NCBI RefSeq assembly: GCF_017591435.1
Contig: NC_059292.1
Span: forward strand, 26,582,543 to 26,646,542
DNA length: 64,000 nucleotides
Direction: 5' to 3'
Source: Portunus trituberculatus
Lineage: Eukaryota > Arthropoda > Malacostraca > Decapoda > Portunidae
Shown: piece after piece, positions 13,344-25,195 of the stretch
Layout: each line of letters starts with the position of its first letter
Position numbering within the stretch: the stretch's first letter is position 1
Notes under the pieces: model-generated
The model's input: the letters and a program-made list of their open reading frames with translations, nothing else
Databases searched by the model: none
What the model was told of the DNA's origin: nothing
Made by a program: the position numbers and the translations under genes

Positions 13344-14970
13344 GGAGACTGCTTTTGACAAACCACTGGTAATGGAACAGAAAGGGATTATGAAGGAGTT
13401 TCAAGTAACTGTGGAGGAGATCAAGAATATGATGGGGAGTTTAGAAGTGAGAAAAGCTGTGGGACCTGATGGGGTATCAGGATGGATTTTAAGAGAATGC
13501 AGGGAGCAACTGGCAGAAAAAGTTTGTGAAGTAATTGATGCCTCATTAAGGGAAGGTGTAGTGCCCCAAGACTGGAAAAGAGCTAACATTGTCCCAATCT
13601 ATAAATCAGGTAACAAGAGAGACCCATTGAACTATAGACCAGTGTCACTTACAAGTGTGGTAGCTAAGATGTGTGAGAGGGTGGTGCAGAATAGATGGAC
13701 AGACTTCTTGGAGAAAATGACATACTTTGTGAGTGTCAATTTGGTTTTAGAAAAGGGCGTTCATGCACGACAAACCTGATATGTTACTATTCGAGGGTGA
13801 TAGATGTAATACAGGAAAGAGATGGTTGGGCTGATGGAATATATCTGGATTTAAAAAAAGCCTTTGATAAGGTACCACACCGGAGACTGATCTGGAAACT
13901 TGAAATGGTAGGAGGAGTGCATGGCAGTTTACTAAAATGGATGGAAGACTTTTGGTAGGAAGAGAAATGAGAACAATAATTAAGGACAGACCATCAGAAT
14001 GGGGCTTGGTGGAGAGTGGAGTTCCACAGGGATCAGTGTTGGCACCAGTAATGTTCGCGGTCTACATAAATGACATGGTGGATGGGGTGTCCAGTTATGT
14101 GAGCCTATTTGCAGACGATGCAAAATTGTTAAGAAAAGTGAGATGTGACAAAGATTGCGAACTACTCCAGGAAGACTTGGACAGAATATGGAAATGGAGC
14201 TGTACATGGCAAATGGAGTTCAACACGACAAAATGCAAGAAAATAGAGTTTGGCAAGAGTGAAAGAAGAATCAGGAGTATATACAAGATAGGAAATGAAG
14301 ACATAAAACCAGTCATGAAGAAAAAGACCTTGGGGTGACAATTACCAATGACCTATCGCCAGAGAGACATATAAACAAAATAATTGGAGAAGTATTGAAC
14401 TTATTGAGGAACATAAGAGTGGCGTTCGTATATTTAGATGAAGAAATGATGAAGAAAATAATTACTGCAATGATAAGACCGAGGCTTGAATATGCAACAA
14501 TACAGTGGGCTCCGAACTTAAAGAAACACATAAGGAAACTAGAGAAAGTACAGAGGGCTGCAACAAAATGGTGCCTGACTTAAGAGATTTGACTTATGAA
14601 GACAGACTGAAAAGAATGCAACTTCCGACTCTGGAAAACAGAAGAGAAAGGGGAGACCTGATAGCAATATACAGAGTGATGATTGGCATGGAAAAATGGA
14701 TAGGGAAGATCTGTGTATGTGGAATGAAAGAATGTCGAGAGGGCATGGGAAAAACTAAAATGGCCACTTATAGGAGAGATGTGAAAAAATATAGCTTCCC
14801 TCATAGAAGGGTGGAAGCATGGAATAGTTTAGACGTGGAAGTGGTCAACGCAAGGAATATTCATGATTTTAAGAAAAAGCTGAACATTAATAGATATGGA
14901 GACGGGACAACACGAGCATAGCTCTTTTCCCGTATGTTACAATTAGGTAAATACAATTAGGTAAATACAC
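13342..14970 (+). mobile_element. CR1-like LINE, RT to 3' end, with several frameshifts
   Basis: The reading frame shifts near 13.74, 13.93, 14.33 and 14.55 kb, but the order of reverse-transcriptase motifs is intact. These are AVGPDGVSGW, NYRPVSLTSV, QFGFRKGRSC, YLDLKKAFDKVPHRRL (motif A), SGVPQGSVLAPV (motif B) and FADDAKLL (motif C). The C-terminus ends KYSFPHRRVEAWNSLD...NIHDFKKKLN, typical of the CR1/L2 group. The 5' endonuclease part is missing. The 3' tail is two copies of AATTAGGTAAATAC, then ACAC. The copy is dead. The same family supplies the fragments at 4.0 and 39.2 kb. Confidence 0.85.
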
Positions 14971-15144
14971 ACTACCAATAATGTACTCTAGTACAGTACA
15001 TAACTTCATCCACCTGTGACCCCGTTCAAGCTCCCTTGTATCCAACTTGAGTTGTAAGTATATCATAGAGATATATGTAGCTATATTGTACATGTGCGAT
15101 AACTATTAATTAAGTGAGGCAACACACACACACGTGTGTGTGTG

Positions 15145-15338
15145 CTGGTCACCCAGCCAGTCTTTCCCATTACGGAGCGAGCTCAGAGCTCATAGACCGA
15201 TCTTCGGGGTAGAACTGAGACCACAACACACGCCACACACCGGGAAAGTGAGGCCACAACCCCTCAAGTTACATCCCGTACCTATTTAATGCTAGGTGAG
15301 CAGGGGCCACACATTAAGAGGCTTGCCTATTTGCCTCG

Positions 15339-15340
<2 letters not shown>
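15145..15340 (-). mobile_element. SINE body, second subfamily (non-tRNA-like head), minus strand
   Basis: It shares the body of the SINE at 6.2 kb (minus strand contains GGTACGGGATGTAACTTGAG and GAGCTCTGAGCTCGCTCCG). The head differs: GGCGAGGCAAATAGGCAAGC then CTCTTAATGTG, with no A/B boxes. GT runs lie on both sides. A related copy is at 31095-31257. Confidence 0.75.

Positions 15341-15390
<50 letters not shown>
15341..15390. repeat. (GT)n microsatellite at the SINE head
   Basis: About 50 bases of GT between the SINE and the right arm of the inverted repeat. Confidence 0.95.
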
Positions 15391-15391
<1 letters not shown>

Positions 15392-15543
15392 GCCTCCCTA
15401 ATTATAAATAGTTATCGCACATGTACAATAGTATACATATATCTCTATGATATACTTATAACTCAAGTTGGATACAAGGGAGCTAGAACGGGGTCACAGG
15501 TAGATGAAGTAAATATGTACTGAACTAGAGTACATTATTGATA

Positions 15544-15545
<2 letters not shown>

Positions 15546-15606
<61 letters not shown>
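15546..15606. repeat. (GT)n microsatellite outside the inverted repeat
   Basis: About 60 bases of GT following the right arm. Confidence 0.95.
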
Positions 15607-15607
<1 letters not shown>

Positions 15608-15654
15608 AGGAAGGAACTCAAAGCGATTATTCAAATCGTGGCGCTGTTTGTTTA

Positions 15655-15840
15655 CCGAGGCGTTAGTTTGCGGTTCACTCAATGGATGGCGCTGTTATCC
15701 ACTATTCTAGCGGTATCTGGCATCTTTACTGGCGACACGAATTTCTTATGGTGAATGGCAATTTTTCCAGTCTTGTTTTATCTATAGTCTTTGGCCACAC
15801 CGTCTCGTCATGGTGGGACACTTCTTCATGCCACACGGGC
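15655..15840. repeat. Rearranged copy of segments flanking the 12-kb inverted repeat
   Basis: It shares GTTTGCGGTTCACTCA (also 12926-12941), an inverted copy of the CCAAAGACTATA..AACAAGACTGG segment (also 12850-12880), and TCATGGTGGGACACTTCTTC (also 12822-12841). The segments have a different order and orientation from those at 12.8-12.95 kb. Confidence 0.7.
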
Positions 15841-16289
15841 TTGTTTTAAAGGTGTTCCATTGTAGATGTATGGCTGCGGTTTTCTGACGCTTATATAATT
15901 GAATTACGTCAATAATTAGCAGATAACCTATTTTTACCATCATTCATTACTTTATGAGAGAAGGATTTGCAAAAATATTATCATTTTTTCACCTAATAAT
16001 AGAAAAGTAACTCCATTATTGTATCGAAGTCACGACTAGAAGTATGGAATCGGACAACACCCACACCAACGACGGATAGATGCGACATGTCACTAGCTAC
16101 CACCAGCTCCTTAATTCATTTCACGCCGCATTTTTTATATCGGTTCTCTCCAGTATGCCGCACAATATGTAAACGTAAATCTACATCTACAGTACCCACC
16201 TCTATGGCCTAACATACGTCTAACTATTCAGTTTTATTCGAAATGTAACTCCTTGATCTCATTCCATGAGGTTGACGGGGTTGCTCCAC

Positions 16290-16390
16290 GCTGATTGGCT
16301 AAAAAGCGTTTGCCAAACGAGAGCAAACGCTTTGGAAAGGCGTTTGCTCGCGTTTGCGAAAACTTGCCTCCGTTTGACTCCGTTTGCCCC
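16290..16390. other. CGTTTGC-rich array with 10-bp phasing and a hairpin
   Basis: An inverted CCAAT box (ATTGG, 16294-16298) is followed by a perfect 11-bp stem (AAAGCGTTTGC at 16303-16313, GCAAACGCTTT at 16323-16333). Then CGTTTG starts at 16341, 16351, 16371 and 16381, with a degenerate unit at 16361: exact 10-bp spacing. The surroundings are GC- and CpG-rich relative to the window. It could be a regulatory element or a 10-bp minisatellite; no adjacent gene was identified. Confidence 0.6.
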
Positions 16391-16785
16391 CAGCCGCGCC
16401 GCTACTGAAAACGCCTCTATTGGATAGGTAGGTAGATAGGTGAATAGATTCGTTGATTGATCATTTGCTAGATAAGAAGATAGATAGGCACTACCATAGG
16501 AGAGTGAAAATGTTTAGAAATGTACTCAGATATTTAAAAGGCGATAGGTAGGTATAATGAGCAATATCCCCAAGATAGAGACAACCAAGGAATATACAGG
16601 GAGGAAGTTTTGGTGTGGGTTAAAGTTTGGAGGACAGCGACGATGCTGCTATCTGTTGGAAGCGAGTAAATTCATAGAAAACGTTATTAGGAGTAACTTA
16701 AAATTTCTCCCATGCTTCCTCCCCCTTCCCTTATTTTTCCCTGCATTCTCTCGCGGTTATGAATTTATAAGGCAAATAAAACATG

Positions 16786-17330
<545 letters not shown>

Positions 17331-17696
17331 GGAGTTTTCAGAACTAATTCACCAGCAGAAGTCACCTCTGCTACATGTCTCTTACTGACATGGGCTAGAA
17401 TATTGTTGTATTAAATCCCATGCAGGTGCATACAGATCCATAGAACATTAATTATTATGATACTGTTGACGTTCTATATCTACTTTTGATTGATTGATTG
17501 ATTGATACATTTATTGTTGAATAATTATTAATAAATAATTACAACAAAGGAGGAGGATGGGCCTTGCCACCCACCCCCTGGGCAAGGACTTAAGGTTAAA
17601 GTATCACAAAAATAACTCTGGACAGTATACACAACAAGAATACAAGTATTTCAATAAATAGATACACATATTGCACACCTTATTGCCTAAGACATC

Positions 17697-20600
17697 CTAC
17701 AGTCTGGGAGCAAACTGAGGATATTCCCTGAGTATTTCCCTGAGGGTGGCAGAGTCTAGGAGATGGTCAATGAGGCTGTACAAGTCATGCTGACCTTGTG
17801 GCCTAAATTTAGCAATGAGAGGACATTCCATGATATAGTGACGCAGAGTGTGTCCCCTTGGTGCAGCACACAGCACACAGCACACACCAGGAGAAGCACT
17901 GACTTCCCAAAAGTATTTGTAGCCTAATCTGAGCCTCATTGCCACCCTGTCATGTGATGCAGTGTGTCTCCGTAGGTGTAAGCACAGCTCTGGGAGACAC
18001 GTGCATAGTGAAGACTAGTGCTACTGCCCCTATGGCAACAAAGCTCCAACTGATCACTAATGCTACTTTGTACAAAGTCCTTAATGCTACTCTTAACATA
18101 ACCCAGAGTGTACTCAGTGCCAGGGTCCACTGTGTCATCTTGTAGGGCACACTGAGCAAGGTGGTCTGCTTTTTCATTTAGCGGGATACCCACATGAGAG
18201 GGTATCCAGATGAAATGGACCGTGGCACCAGCACCTTCTAGGGCGTGGATGAGATCAAGACACTTATTAACTAGATCACAGTCCATGGGGAGGTGGATTG
18301 AAGGGCGTACAATGCAGCCTGACTGTCAATAAAGAAATATACATTCTTATGGAGAGGCGCCACAATGTGGAGCGCCTCCAGTACAGCATACAGTTCTGCT
18401 CTAGTGGAAGACATGGGTGCAGGGAGCCGCCTGGAAACCTCAGTGTCAGTGTAGAGACTGGCAGAGATGTAGTCACGGATGAACAGCCCACATCCAGACC
18501 TGCTGCCATTGACTGACCCATCACAATAAACATGAATAGCCTGAACGTGTGGGTACTTGGACAATTTAGTCATGAACATGTCTTGCAGCACATGAGGGAG
18601 CCAGTCCCTCTTGGGCTGATGCAGTGAGTGAATATCAACACTGACACGGTGAGGGTTCCAGGCGGGTTGCAGCGGTGACATAACAACGTTAATACAAGCC
18701 TCGGCTACACCTACACTTGTCAGTACTCCCAAGATCTTCCTGAGGTATGGTGTTGTAGGAGTGCGAGGATCATGATACAGGGGGTCAGTGATCCCTTTAG
18801 AGAGTCAGAGCCCGTGCATAGCATCCGACTAATTGTGCGACAAGTCATTTCCTGTACCCTACACATAATACTCGGCAGGTGCAGTTCAGCTCTGAGGACT
18901 TCAATCCGTGCAGTCCTGGGGCATCCCAAGATTATCCGCATGGCTTCATTCTGTACAAGCTCCAGGGACGGAGTTGGGTGGCACTAAACTGTATTAAAAC
19001 AGGGGCGGCATAATCAATAAGGGACCGTATGACAGATATATAGAACATTCTTAGGACTGGAATGCCACCCCAGGCCCCTGTTGGCTAGCAGCCGAAGTGG
19101 TGCTAGCCGTGGCAGACAGAGGTCTCGAACATAGTGGACGGCTTGAAGAGACTTCCTAAAGCTCATCTGAACACCCAGGTACTTGTGTATATGAACTCTA
19201 GGGATGGGAATGTTATTTACAGTGGGCAGCCGAGAGACCTTCCCTTTAGCTTGAAATTTTGTTTTACATTCATTAATCACTAGTCCCATTTGGACACACA
19301 ACGCTGCCAGTTGTGACAAAGCAACCTGGAGAATCCTGGGTGTGGGGCATTGGAGGAGTATGTCATCAGCATAGATGAGGACCTGGGTGCCCTGCGGAAA
19401 GGAACAGCGCAATTTTGTCCATTAAAACATTGAAAAGCATTGGACTAAGGACTCCACCCTGTGGTGTTCCAAGCTCAAAAACTTCCTCAGAGGAGACTGC
19501 ACCTTGAAACCAAACCTGTGCTGTTCTATTGTACAAATAGTCCCTGATCCATCCTAATAATCTACCTTTGACACCTTTGAGAATGAGTTCCTCCATAATA
19601 ACATCTTTGTTGGCCCTGTCGAAGGCACCCTTGAGATCAACGAAAGCTCTGCAGGTAGCATCCTTATTTATAAGACACTCAACAAAACAATGACTTGTAG
19701 AGTGACCTTTTAGGAAGCCATGTACATTGCCAGAGAGTACATGGCCCACCTTGTATATAAGTCTGTTCAATATTACCCGTTCCATCATCTTACACAGACA
19801 GCTGGTGAGAGAAATAGGGCGAAAGGTGCCATCACCTTTGGGTATTGGGATGACGATGGCTGTTTTCCAAGAGCGGGAAGCTTGCCTGCAGTGAAAGACA
19901 TGTTAAATAAATCCAAGATAGGGTTGTCTACCTTTACCTCCAGGAGAGCATTGAGGATATCATAGGTGATGCCATCCTTGCCAGGAGCTGTTGACTTGCC
20001 CAACTTGACTGCCGAGAGGAGTTCGTCATGCGTGATAGGCACACAGGTGTCGTCCAGCAGAGGAACACTGTGGCAAAGCAACTCCATCCTTCGTGGTCTT
20101 TGCTGATCAAGCGCCTCCTGGTGTTCCACAGGAAGGCCAGAGAAGGATGAGGCTTCCTTCCACTGCAAGACGAGTTCTCGTGCCCTGCCTGCAGGATCAG
20201 GGTCACACACCTGCCGTCTGGACTTGCCCCGGACGCTGTTGACATGGTGCCACACCTCCCGGAGGGACCGGGTCCTGCGCACCTTGTCCAGGAAAGAGAC
20301 CCAGTACTTCTTCCTTTCCTGCTGCCGCAGATCCGTGAGGTGTCGAGCCACGGTAACCATGGCATCCCGTGACTCTGTGTACGCTGGGTTGAGCTGCCAA
20401 CGTCTCTGGTAGGCAGCGAGCGTCTGTTGGCAGTTCAGTATGACAGGGTCGGTAGCGTAAGTCCAGCGGCGTGGAGCATGGGCCTTCACTGGAACCCTTG
20501 GAGTCGCGATGAATCCCTCGATGGTGTGCAGGAGTCCGTCGTACAGTGCCTCTGCATCAGCAAAGGAGCCCTTCACGGCAGTGTACCACGCCACCACATG

Positions 20601-21305
20601 GACGACGAGGTCCGTCATCCTGGATGGTGGCACCGTCAAGCGCTTCCTGGGCACTGCCGTGGCGGACTGCACCGGGAGGGTCGTCTCCAGGGCGAAGTGG
20701 TCGCTCAGCAATGACCTGACAAGATAAGTTTGGGCAGTATATGTCGGCATATTGATGAGGGCTACATAATCAAGTCTGCCTCCTTGAACATGTGTGGGTG
20801 TGTGGTCCCCAGTAAGTACAGCTGTATCTGTGGTGTCAAGGAAAGCCTTCCAGCGCACACCATTGGCATTGGTGGTGAGGTGGCTTCCTAATTCCTTATG
20901 CCTGGCATTAAGGTCACCCATGATAACACTTTGCTCTTCAAGAACATATTCAGGAAAATTTGCAATATTTAAGGCACCAGCATGAATGTACATGTTTACA
21001 AAGTAAATAATTTCACCCACAGTGTGCAAGCAAACAGTAATAAATTCAATACCCTCAGTGACCCCCATTTCCATGAAGTTAACTGGAATCCCATGTTTAA
21101 TGTAAGTGGCCATCCCCCGACTACTGCAGTCCCCACAACTGAGGGTGTGGGAGGCATAACCCCGCAGCTCAGGCACCCTTGGCCCTACCTCCTGTAAGGC
21201 AATAATGTCAGGCTTATGGAGAAGGACATGAGAGTGTAAGTCAGTGAAACGGGCATGTAGACCATTGACATTCCATGTTAGGGTGCGGAAAGTCTTACCG
21301 TTCAT
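17697..21305 (-). pseudogene. ORF2 of the I-like LINE (EN-RT-RNase H), frameshifted
   Basis: Frame pieces, in coding order: 21305-19785, 19788-19366, 19412-19014, 18941-18720, 18732-18271, 18286-17936 and 17945-17697. Endonuclease: LTWNVNGLHARF, IIALQEVG, MGDLNARHKELG and LSDHFALE. Reverse transcriptase: STAPGKDGITYDIL, FVDLKGAFDRANKD (motif A), GTPQGGVLSPMLF (motif B), IYADDILL (motif C) and HKYLGVQM. RNase H: VYCDGSVNGSRSGCG, SSTRAELYAVLEAL, FFIDSQAALYAL and WIPSHVGIPLNEKAD, which keep its D-E-D-(H/D) set. C-terminus: GVCCVLCAAPRGHTLRHYIMEC. Catalytic residues survive but the frame is broken. The gene would have made the protein that nicks target DNA and reverse-transcribes the element RNA. 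Confidence 0.85.
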
Positions 21306-22256
21306 CGCGGTGGTGTTGCATCTGTGTCTTCAGGCCATCCACTTCTTGTGTCAGGCGAGACATCTGCTCCATCAGCATCTGCATGGCTGCCATCAGATGT
21401 CCCTGATCTGGCTCGGGGCTGGCAGTCTTCAGATGTCCCTGGTCTGGCTCGGAGCTGGCAGTCTTCAGATGTCCCTGGTCCGGCTCGGGGTTGGCAGTCT
21501 GGGCTGGGATTGGGCTGTGGCACCGCTTCTTCTTTCGGCTGACCAATGTCCATTCACCTGCAGCATCCTCCTCACAGTCTGCCACAGGTGACTTGCTCTC
21601 TGAAGCAGGGGGAGCAGGGGCCATCCCTGAGAGGCTCCGGGGCTGTCGTGTAGCTCTCTTGACTGGCTTGACGAAGGTATCCATCCTCGGTGTGGGTGCA
21701 GCAGCAGTTGCACATTGCTCTGCGGCCTTGTCCTTTTTCGTGGGTGGGTCGCACAGGCTATGCTGACACACGGCACTCTCTCCTTGGCTGTGTTGAGCAC
21801 CGCTGTCTAGGGATGGGTTGGGGCCACAGTGGAGGTCTCACTGCATACTGTGTGCTGCTGGTTCTTGAAGGCGGCAAACTCGGTACTAAGACCAGAGACT
21901 GTTGCAGTCAGATTGTCCACTTTGGCGGCTAGTGCACTCACCACTGCCATTAGCTGCTGGGTAGCGTCGGTGCCAGGCAGTTCCTGAGTGATGCCTGCCT
22001 GGGACACTGTGTTTAGAGGCACAGGGGGCAATGTAGCAGTGCGCTGCGGCAAAGGTGGAAACATGGCAGGTGTGGTTGAAGTGCCAGCGGTGGGGCAGGA
22101 AGGCTGGAACAGGTAAGGGGTAGCAGCCGAGAAGGAGGGCTTCGTCGCCCAGGCGTTGGTCTGGGGAGGTGGAGCCTGGCGAAACACAAGCCTGGGCCGA
22201 CTCACCTCATCCGTGGCAGGCTCCCTTTGGGGCCGAGGCCTGAGGGACGTGTAACT
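21295..22256 (-). pseudogene. ORF1 region of the I-like LINE, two coiled-coil frames
   Basis: The upstream frame (22205-21807, open to the left junction) is Pro/Thr-rich and ends in a heptad-like LAAKVDNLTATVSGLSTEF helix. The second frame (21771-21295, 158 codons) contains three tandem 11-residue repeats of the form S-x-EPDQGHL-x-x-A, then MEQMSRLTQEVDGLKTQM, another likely coiled coil. Its TAA stop (21295-21297) overlaps the ORF2 start (ATG at 21305-21303) in ATGAACGGTAA. No CCHC zinc knuckles were seen, although I-type ORF1 often has them. LINE ORF1 proteins normally bind the element RNA; here that is inferred from position only. Confidence 0.6.
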
Positions 22257-25195
22257 TAGAGTGCAAGGGAGCAGGAGTCAGCGATAGACTATGTGTTGGT
22301 GAATGGAAGAATGCGTGAAATTGTGTCACACATGTGGATAGATGAGGATGGTATGGTGGATATTGTGTCTGATCACAATATGCTGGTTGTGGAGTGCCTG
22401 TTGCATGGTAGGAAAGAAGTGAAAGTGGCCAGTAAGAAAAGAAAGTGGAGACTGAGAGATGTAGGGTGGGAAAACTTCCAGGTGGACCTGAGTGCAAGAA
22501 GCTGGGATGATGGAGGTGTGCATGATGTGGAGCACGTGAATGAGAGACTGGTAGAGGATGTGCGGAGTGCTGCAGAGAGCAAGATAGGGTATGTGAGAGT
22601 AGGCAGAAGAAAGAAAGTACGTAAACCATGGTAGAATGATGAAATCAGAGAGGCTAGAAAGGAGCGAAAGAGGAGTAGACAATGTAGGTGGCTGAGGAAA
22701 AAAGAGGCATGAAAGTGATGAGGCAGAGAATGAGTACCAGAATGCATGGGAAATGTATGTAAAGCAGCAGAGAATGACAAAGCGAATGATAGTGAAGGCC
22801 AAAGTAAAGTGTGAAAGGAGTGTGATTGAATCTTTAAGAGAGAAAGGCATGGAAGGTGGCCGTGAATGGTACAAGTTCTTGAGAGGTGAGAATATGGCAG
22901 ACAGTGTTGGAGTGGAGAGTTTGAAGGTGAATGGTGAAGTTGTAACAGAGAAGGAAGGAATGAGAGAGGCAATCAGACAGTTCTGGGAAGAAGTGGGTGG
23001 TGTAGGTGAGGTGTTTGGTGCGAGAGAAGGATGTGTGACACTGGAGAGAAGGAATGCAGATGAACTGGATGAAAGGATCAGCAGGGAGGAGGTGGAGAAG
23101 TGTGTGAAAAGGCAGAAGAATGGGAAGGCAGCAGGGCCGGATGAAATACCATATGAGCTGTATAAGAATGGAGGTGATGTTGTGATTGACAGGATGACTG
23201 AGCTTTTTAACCAGGTGTGGGAGGAGAGAGTGCCAAGAATGTGGAATGAGTGCAGGGTGACTCTGCTGCATAAGGGCGGACACAAGAGTAAGAATGAGTT
23301 GAAAAATTACAGGCCGATCGCGTTAGTCAATACAGTAGGCAAAGTGTTCAGTGCGGTGTTGAATGCCAGATTGTGTAAGTGGATTGAAAGAGCTGGAGTA
23401 TTAGGTGAGGAGCAGAATGGTTTCCGTGCGGACAGGAGAGCTGAGGATAACATGTTTGTGGTGAATGAAATGATTGAGAAAAAAAAGAGGGATGGAGGTA
23501 AATTGTATTTGGGTTTCCTGGATATAGAAAAAGCTTATGATAGGGTGAATAGAGAAATGCTAGGTAGAGTCCTAGAAAAGATTGGGTTGAGTGCCAAGAT
23601 AGTCAACATAGTGCGTAGCATGTATGTTGATACCAGAGCTAAGTACAGTTTAGGAGATATAGAAACAGACTGGGTGAGGAGTGAGAGAGGAGTTAGGCAA
23701 GGATGTATTTTGTCACCAACCCTTTTCAGCCTGTACACAGAGGAGTTAGCAGCCAGAATGAGAAGGATGAATGCAGGAGTGAGTGTGGGGAATGATAAGA
23801 TAGGTGTGCTTCTCTATGCAGATGACGTAGTGGTTATGAGTGAGTCAGCAGAGGAGCTGCAAAGTCTGTTGGATGTGGTTGATGGGTATGGAAGAGATTT
23901 TGGAGTTAGGTTTAGTAGTGAGAAGATTAAGGTGATGATTGCGAATAGGTCGGAGGATGCAGCATGGAGGTTGGGAGAGAATGAGTTGAAGCAGGCACAA
24001 GAATACAAGTAGTTAGGGATGTGGATGAGTCCGAATGGGTGTGAAAAGTCAAAGAATGAAAATAAAAGCTTGGTGAAGCAGTGGGTGGGTCGTTTAGGAA
24101 GGATGAGAGCAAATAAGTATGACGTGCTGAGAGAAGTGTGGAAGAGTGTGGCTGTCCCCTGTATAATGTATGGTATGGATGTGATTGCATGGAACGAAAG
24201 TGAAATTGACAAGTTAGAAGTGGGGCAGTGTTAAGTAGCTAGGCTGGCACTGAATGCAACGAGGTACACGGCAGTAGAAGCCTTAAGAGGGGATATGGGA
24301 TGGAGCTCTTTTAGGGAAAGACTTATAAAAGCGACACTTAGGTACAAGATTAGGCTTGAGAGAATGGTTGATGCAAGAATAGCAAGGAAGGTGTATCTGT
24401 GGAGTGAAAGTGGAAGCAAATGGAGGAAAAGGTGTATGAGAATGACAGAGGAATGGTCTACAGGTTGGGTGGGCAGTGAGAATAGCTGGGGTGAATCAGA
24501 ATGAGCTGGAATTGGTCGTGACAAAAGGAGGCAGAGTGGGAACAGAATGGGATGTGAGGAAGTGGAAGAGTGAGATAGACAGAGATGTGAAGAGTATGGG
24601 ACTGAATGAATGGAGGAATGGGATGGAACGAAAGACTATTCTAGAATGGTACAAGGTGAAAGAGGCCCCCATATATGAGAGGTGGTACGATGGAAGCCTG
24701 GGTGGTGATCTTCTCTTCAGAGCTAGGGCACAGTGTATGGATGTGAATGCAAGGAGTTACAGGTGGTCTGAGTCCCGCAGCAAAGTGTACCAGATGTGTG
24801 ACTCGGGAGAGGACGAGACGGTGGAGCATGTGATGCTGGAGTGTGTGAAGTATGCCAGAGACAGGTATGAGATGATGCAAGTGTTGACTGAGTTAGGACA
24901 TAATAGGAACGAAAGAGTGGAAAAGACGGGGAGGGAGTGAATGGTGGTGCTGCTGGGACTGAGTAGAGAATGAAAGGATGATTGAGGGGATGAAGGAGTT
25001 TCTGGAGAGAATGTGGCGTGCCAGATGTACAGACGGTTAGAGCAAAGGACCCTGTTTCCTTTTTCTTCTTTATTTTCCTTTTTTTCTGTGTGCCTTTCTT
25101 TTGTCGTCTACAGGAGCTGCCGATCCAAAGGCCCGGCTCAGGAGTGATCCCGAGTCGCCTGTAGCATCAAGATCAAGATCAAGATCTGGCTGGCT
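22256..25195 (+). mobile_element. APE-type LINE, 5'-truncated, with (AAGATC)n tail
   Basis: It starts inside the endonuclease C-terminus (AIDYVLVNGRMRE, then VSDHNMLVVECLL). The main open frame (22753-24012, 419 codons) carries GKAAGPDEIPYELYKN, LKNYRPIALVNTVGKVF, EQNGFRADRRAEDN, FLDIEKAYDRVNREML (motif A), RGVRQGCILSPTLF (motif B) and LLYADDVVVMSES (motif C). Stops occur near 22634 and 24012. The C-terminal part (24476-24940) includes MCDSGEDETVEHVMLECVKY, a C/H-type end. The 3' UTR has an imperfect hairpin (CTACAGG at 25108-25114, CCTGTAG at 25158-25164) just before the tail of repeated ATCAAG. I cannot assign the clade with confidence. The minus-strand open frames here (for example 22326-23285) are shadows. 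Confidence 0.85.

Larger units (their letters stand above)
14975..15545. repeat. Inverted repeat, arms about 150 bp, with a SINE in the loop
   Basis: The left arm (14975-15125) and right arm (15391-15544) are reverse complements at roughly 85-90 % by eye. Shared anchors include AATGTACTCTAG, the complement of GAACGGGGTCACAG, CTTGTATCCAACTTGAGTT and GTACATGTGCGATAACTAT. Both arms end in GAGGC followed by AC/GT runs. The loop holds the SINE at 15145-15340. The left arm begins right after the tail of the CR1-like LINE. Confidence 0.85.
17486..22256 (-). mobile_element. I-like LINE with endonuclease, RT and RNase H, near full length
   Basis: Read on the minus strand, coiled-coil ORF1 segments (22256-21295) are followed by ORF2 (21305-17697) with APE endonuclease, reverse transcriptase, RNase H and a terminal cysteine motif. 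The 3' UTR ends in a short (ATCA)n tail around 17488-17507 (TGATTGATTGATTGATTGAT on the plus strand). The domain order with RNase H fits the I group. The 5' end meets the start of the plus-strand LINE at about 22256. ORF2 has at least five frame breaks, so the copy is inactive. Confidence 0.85.

Noticed and set aside
22326..23285. 319-codon minus-strand open frame
   Set aside because: It is antisense to the endonuclease and reverse transcriptase of the plus-strand LINE and has no domain of its own.
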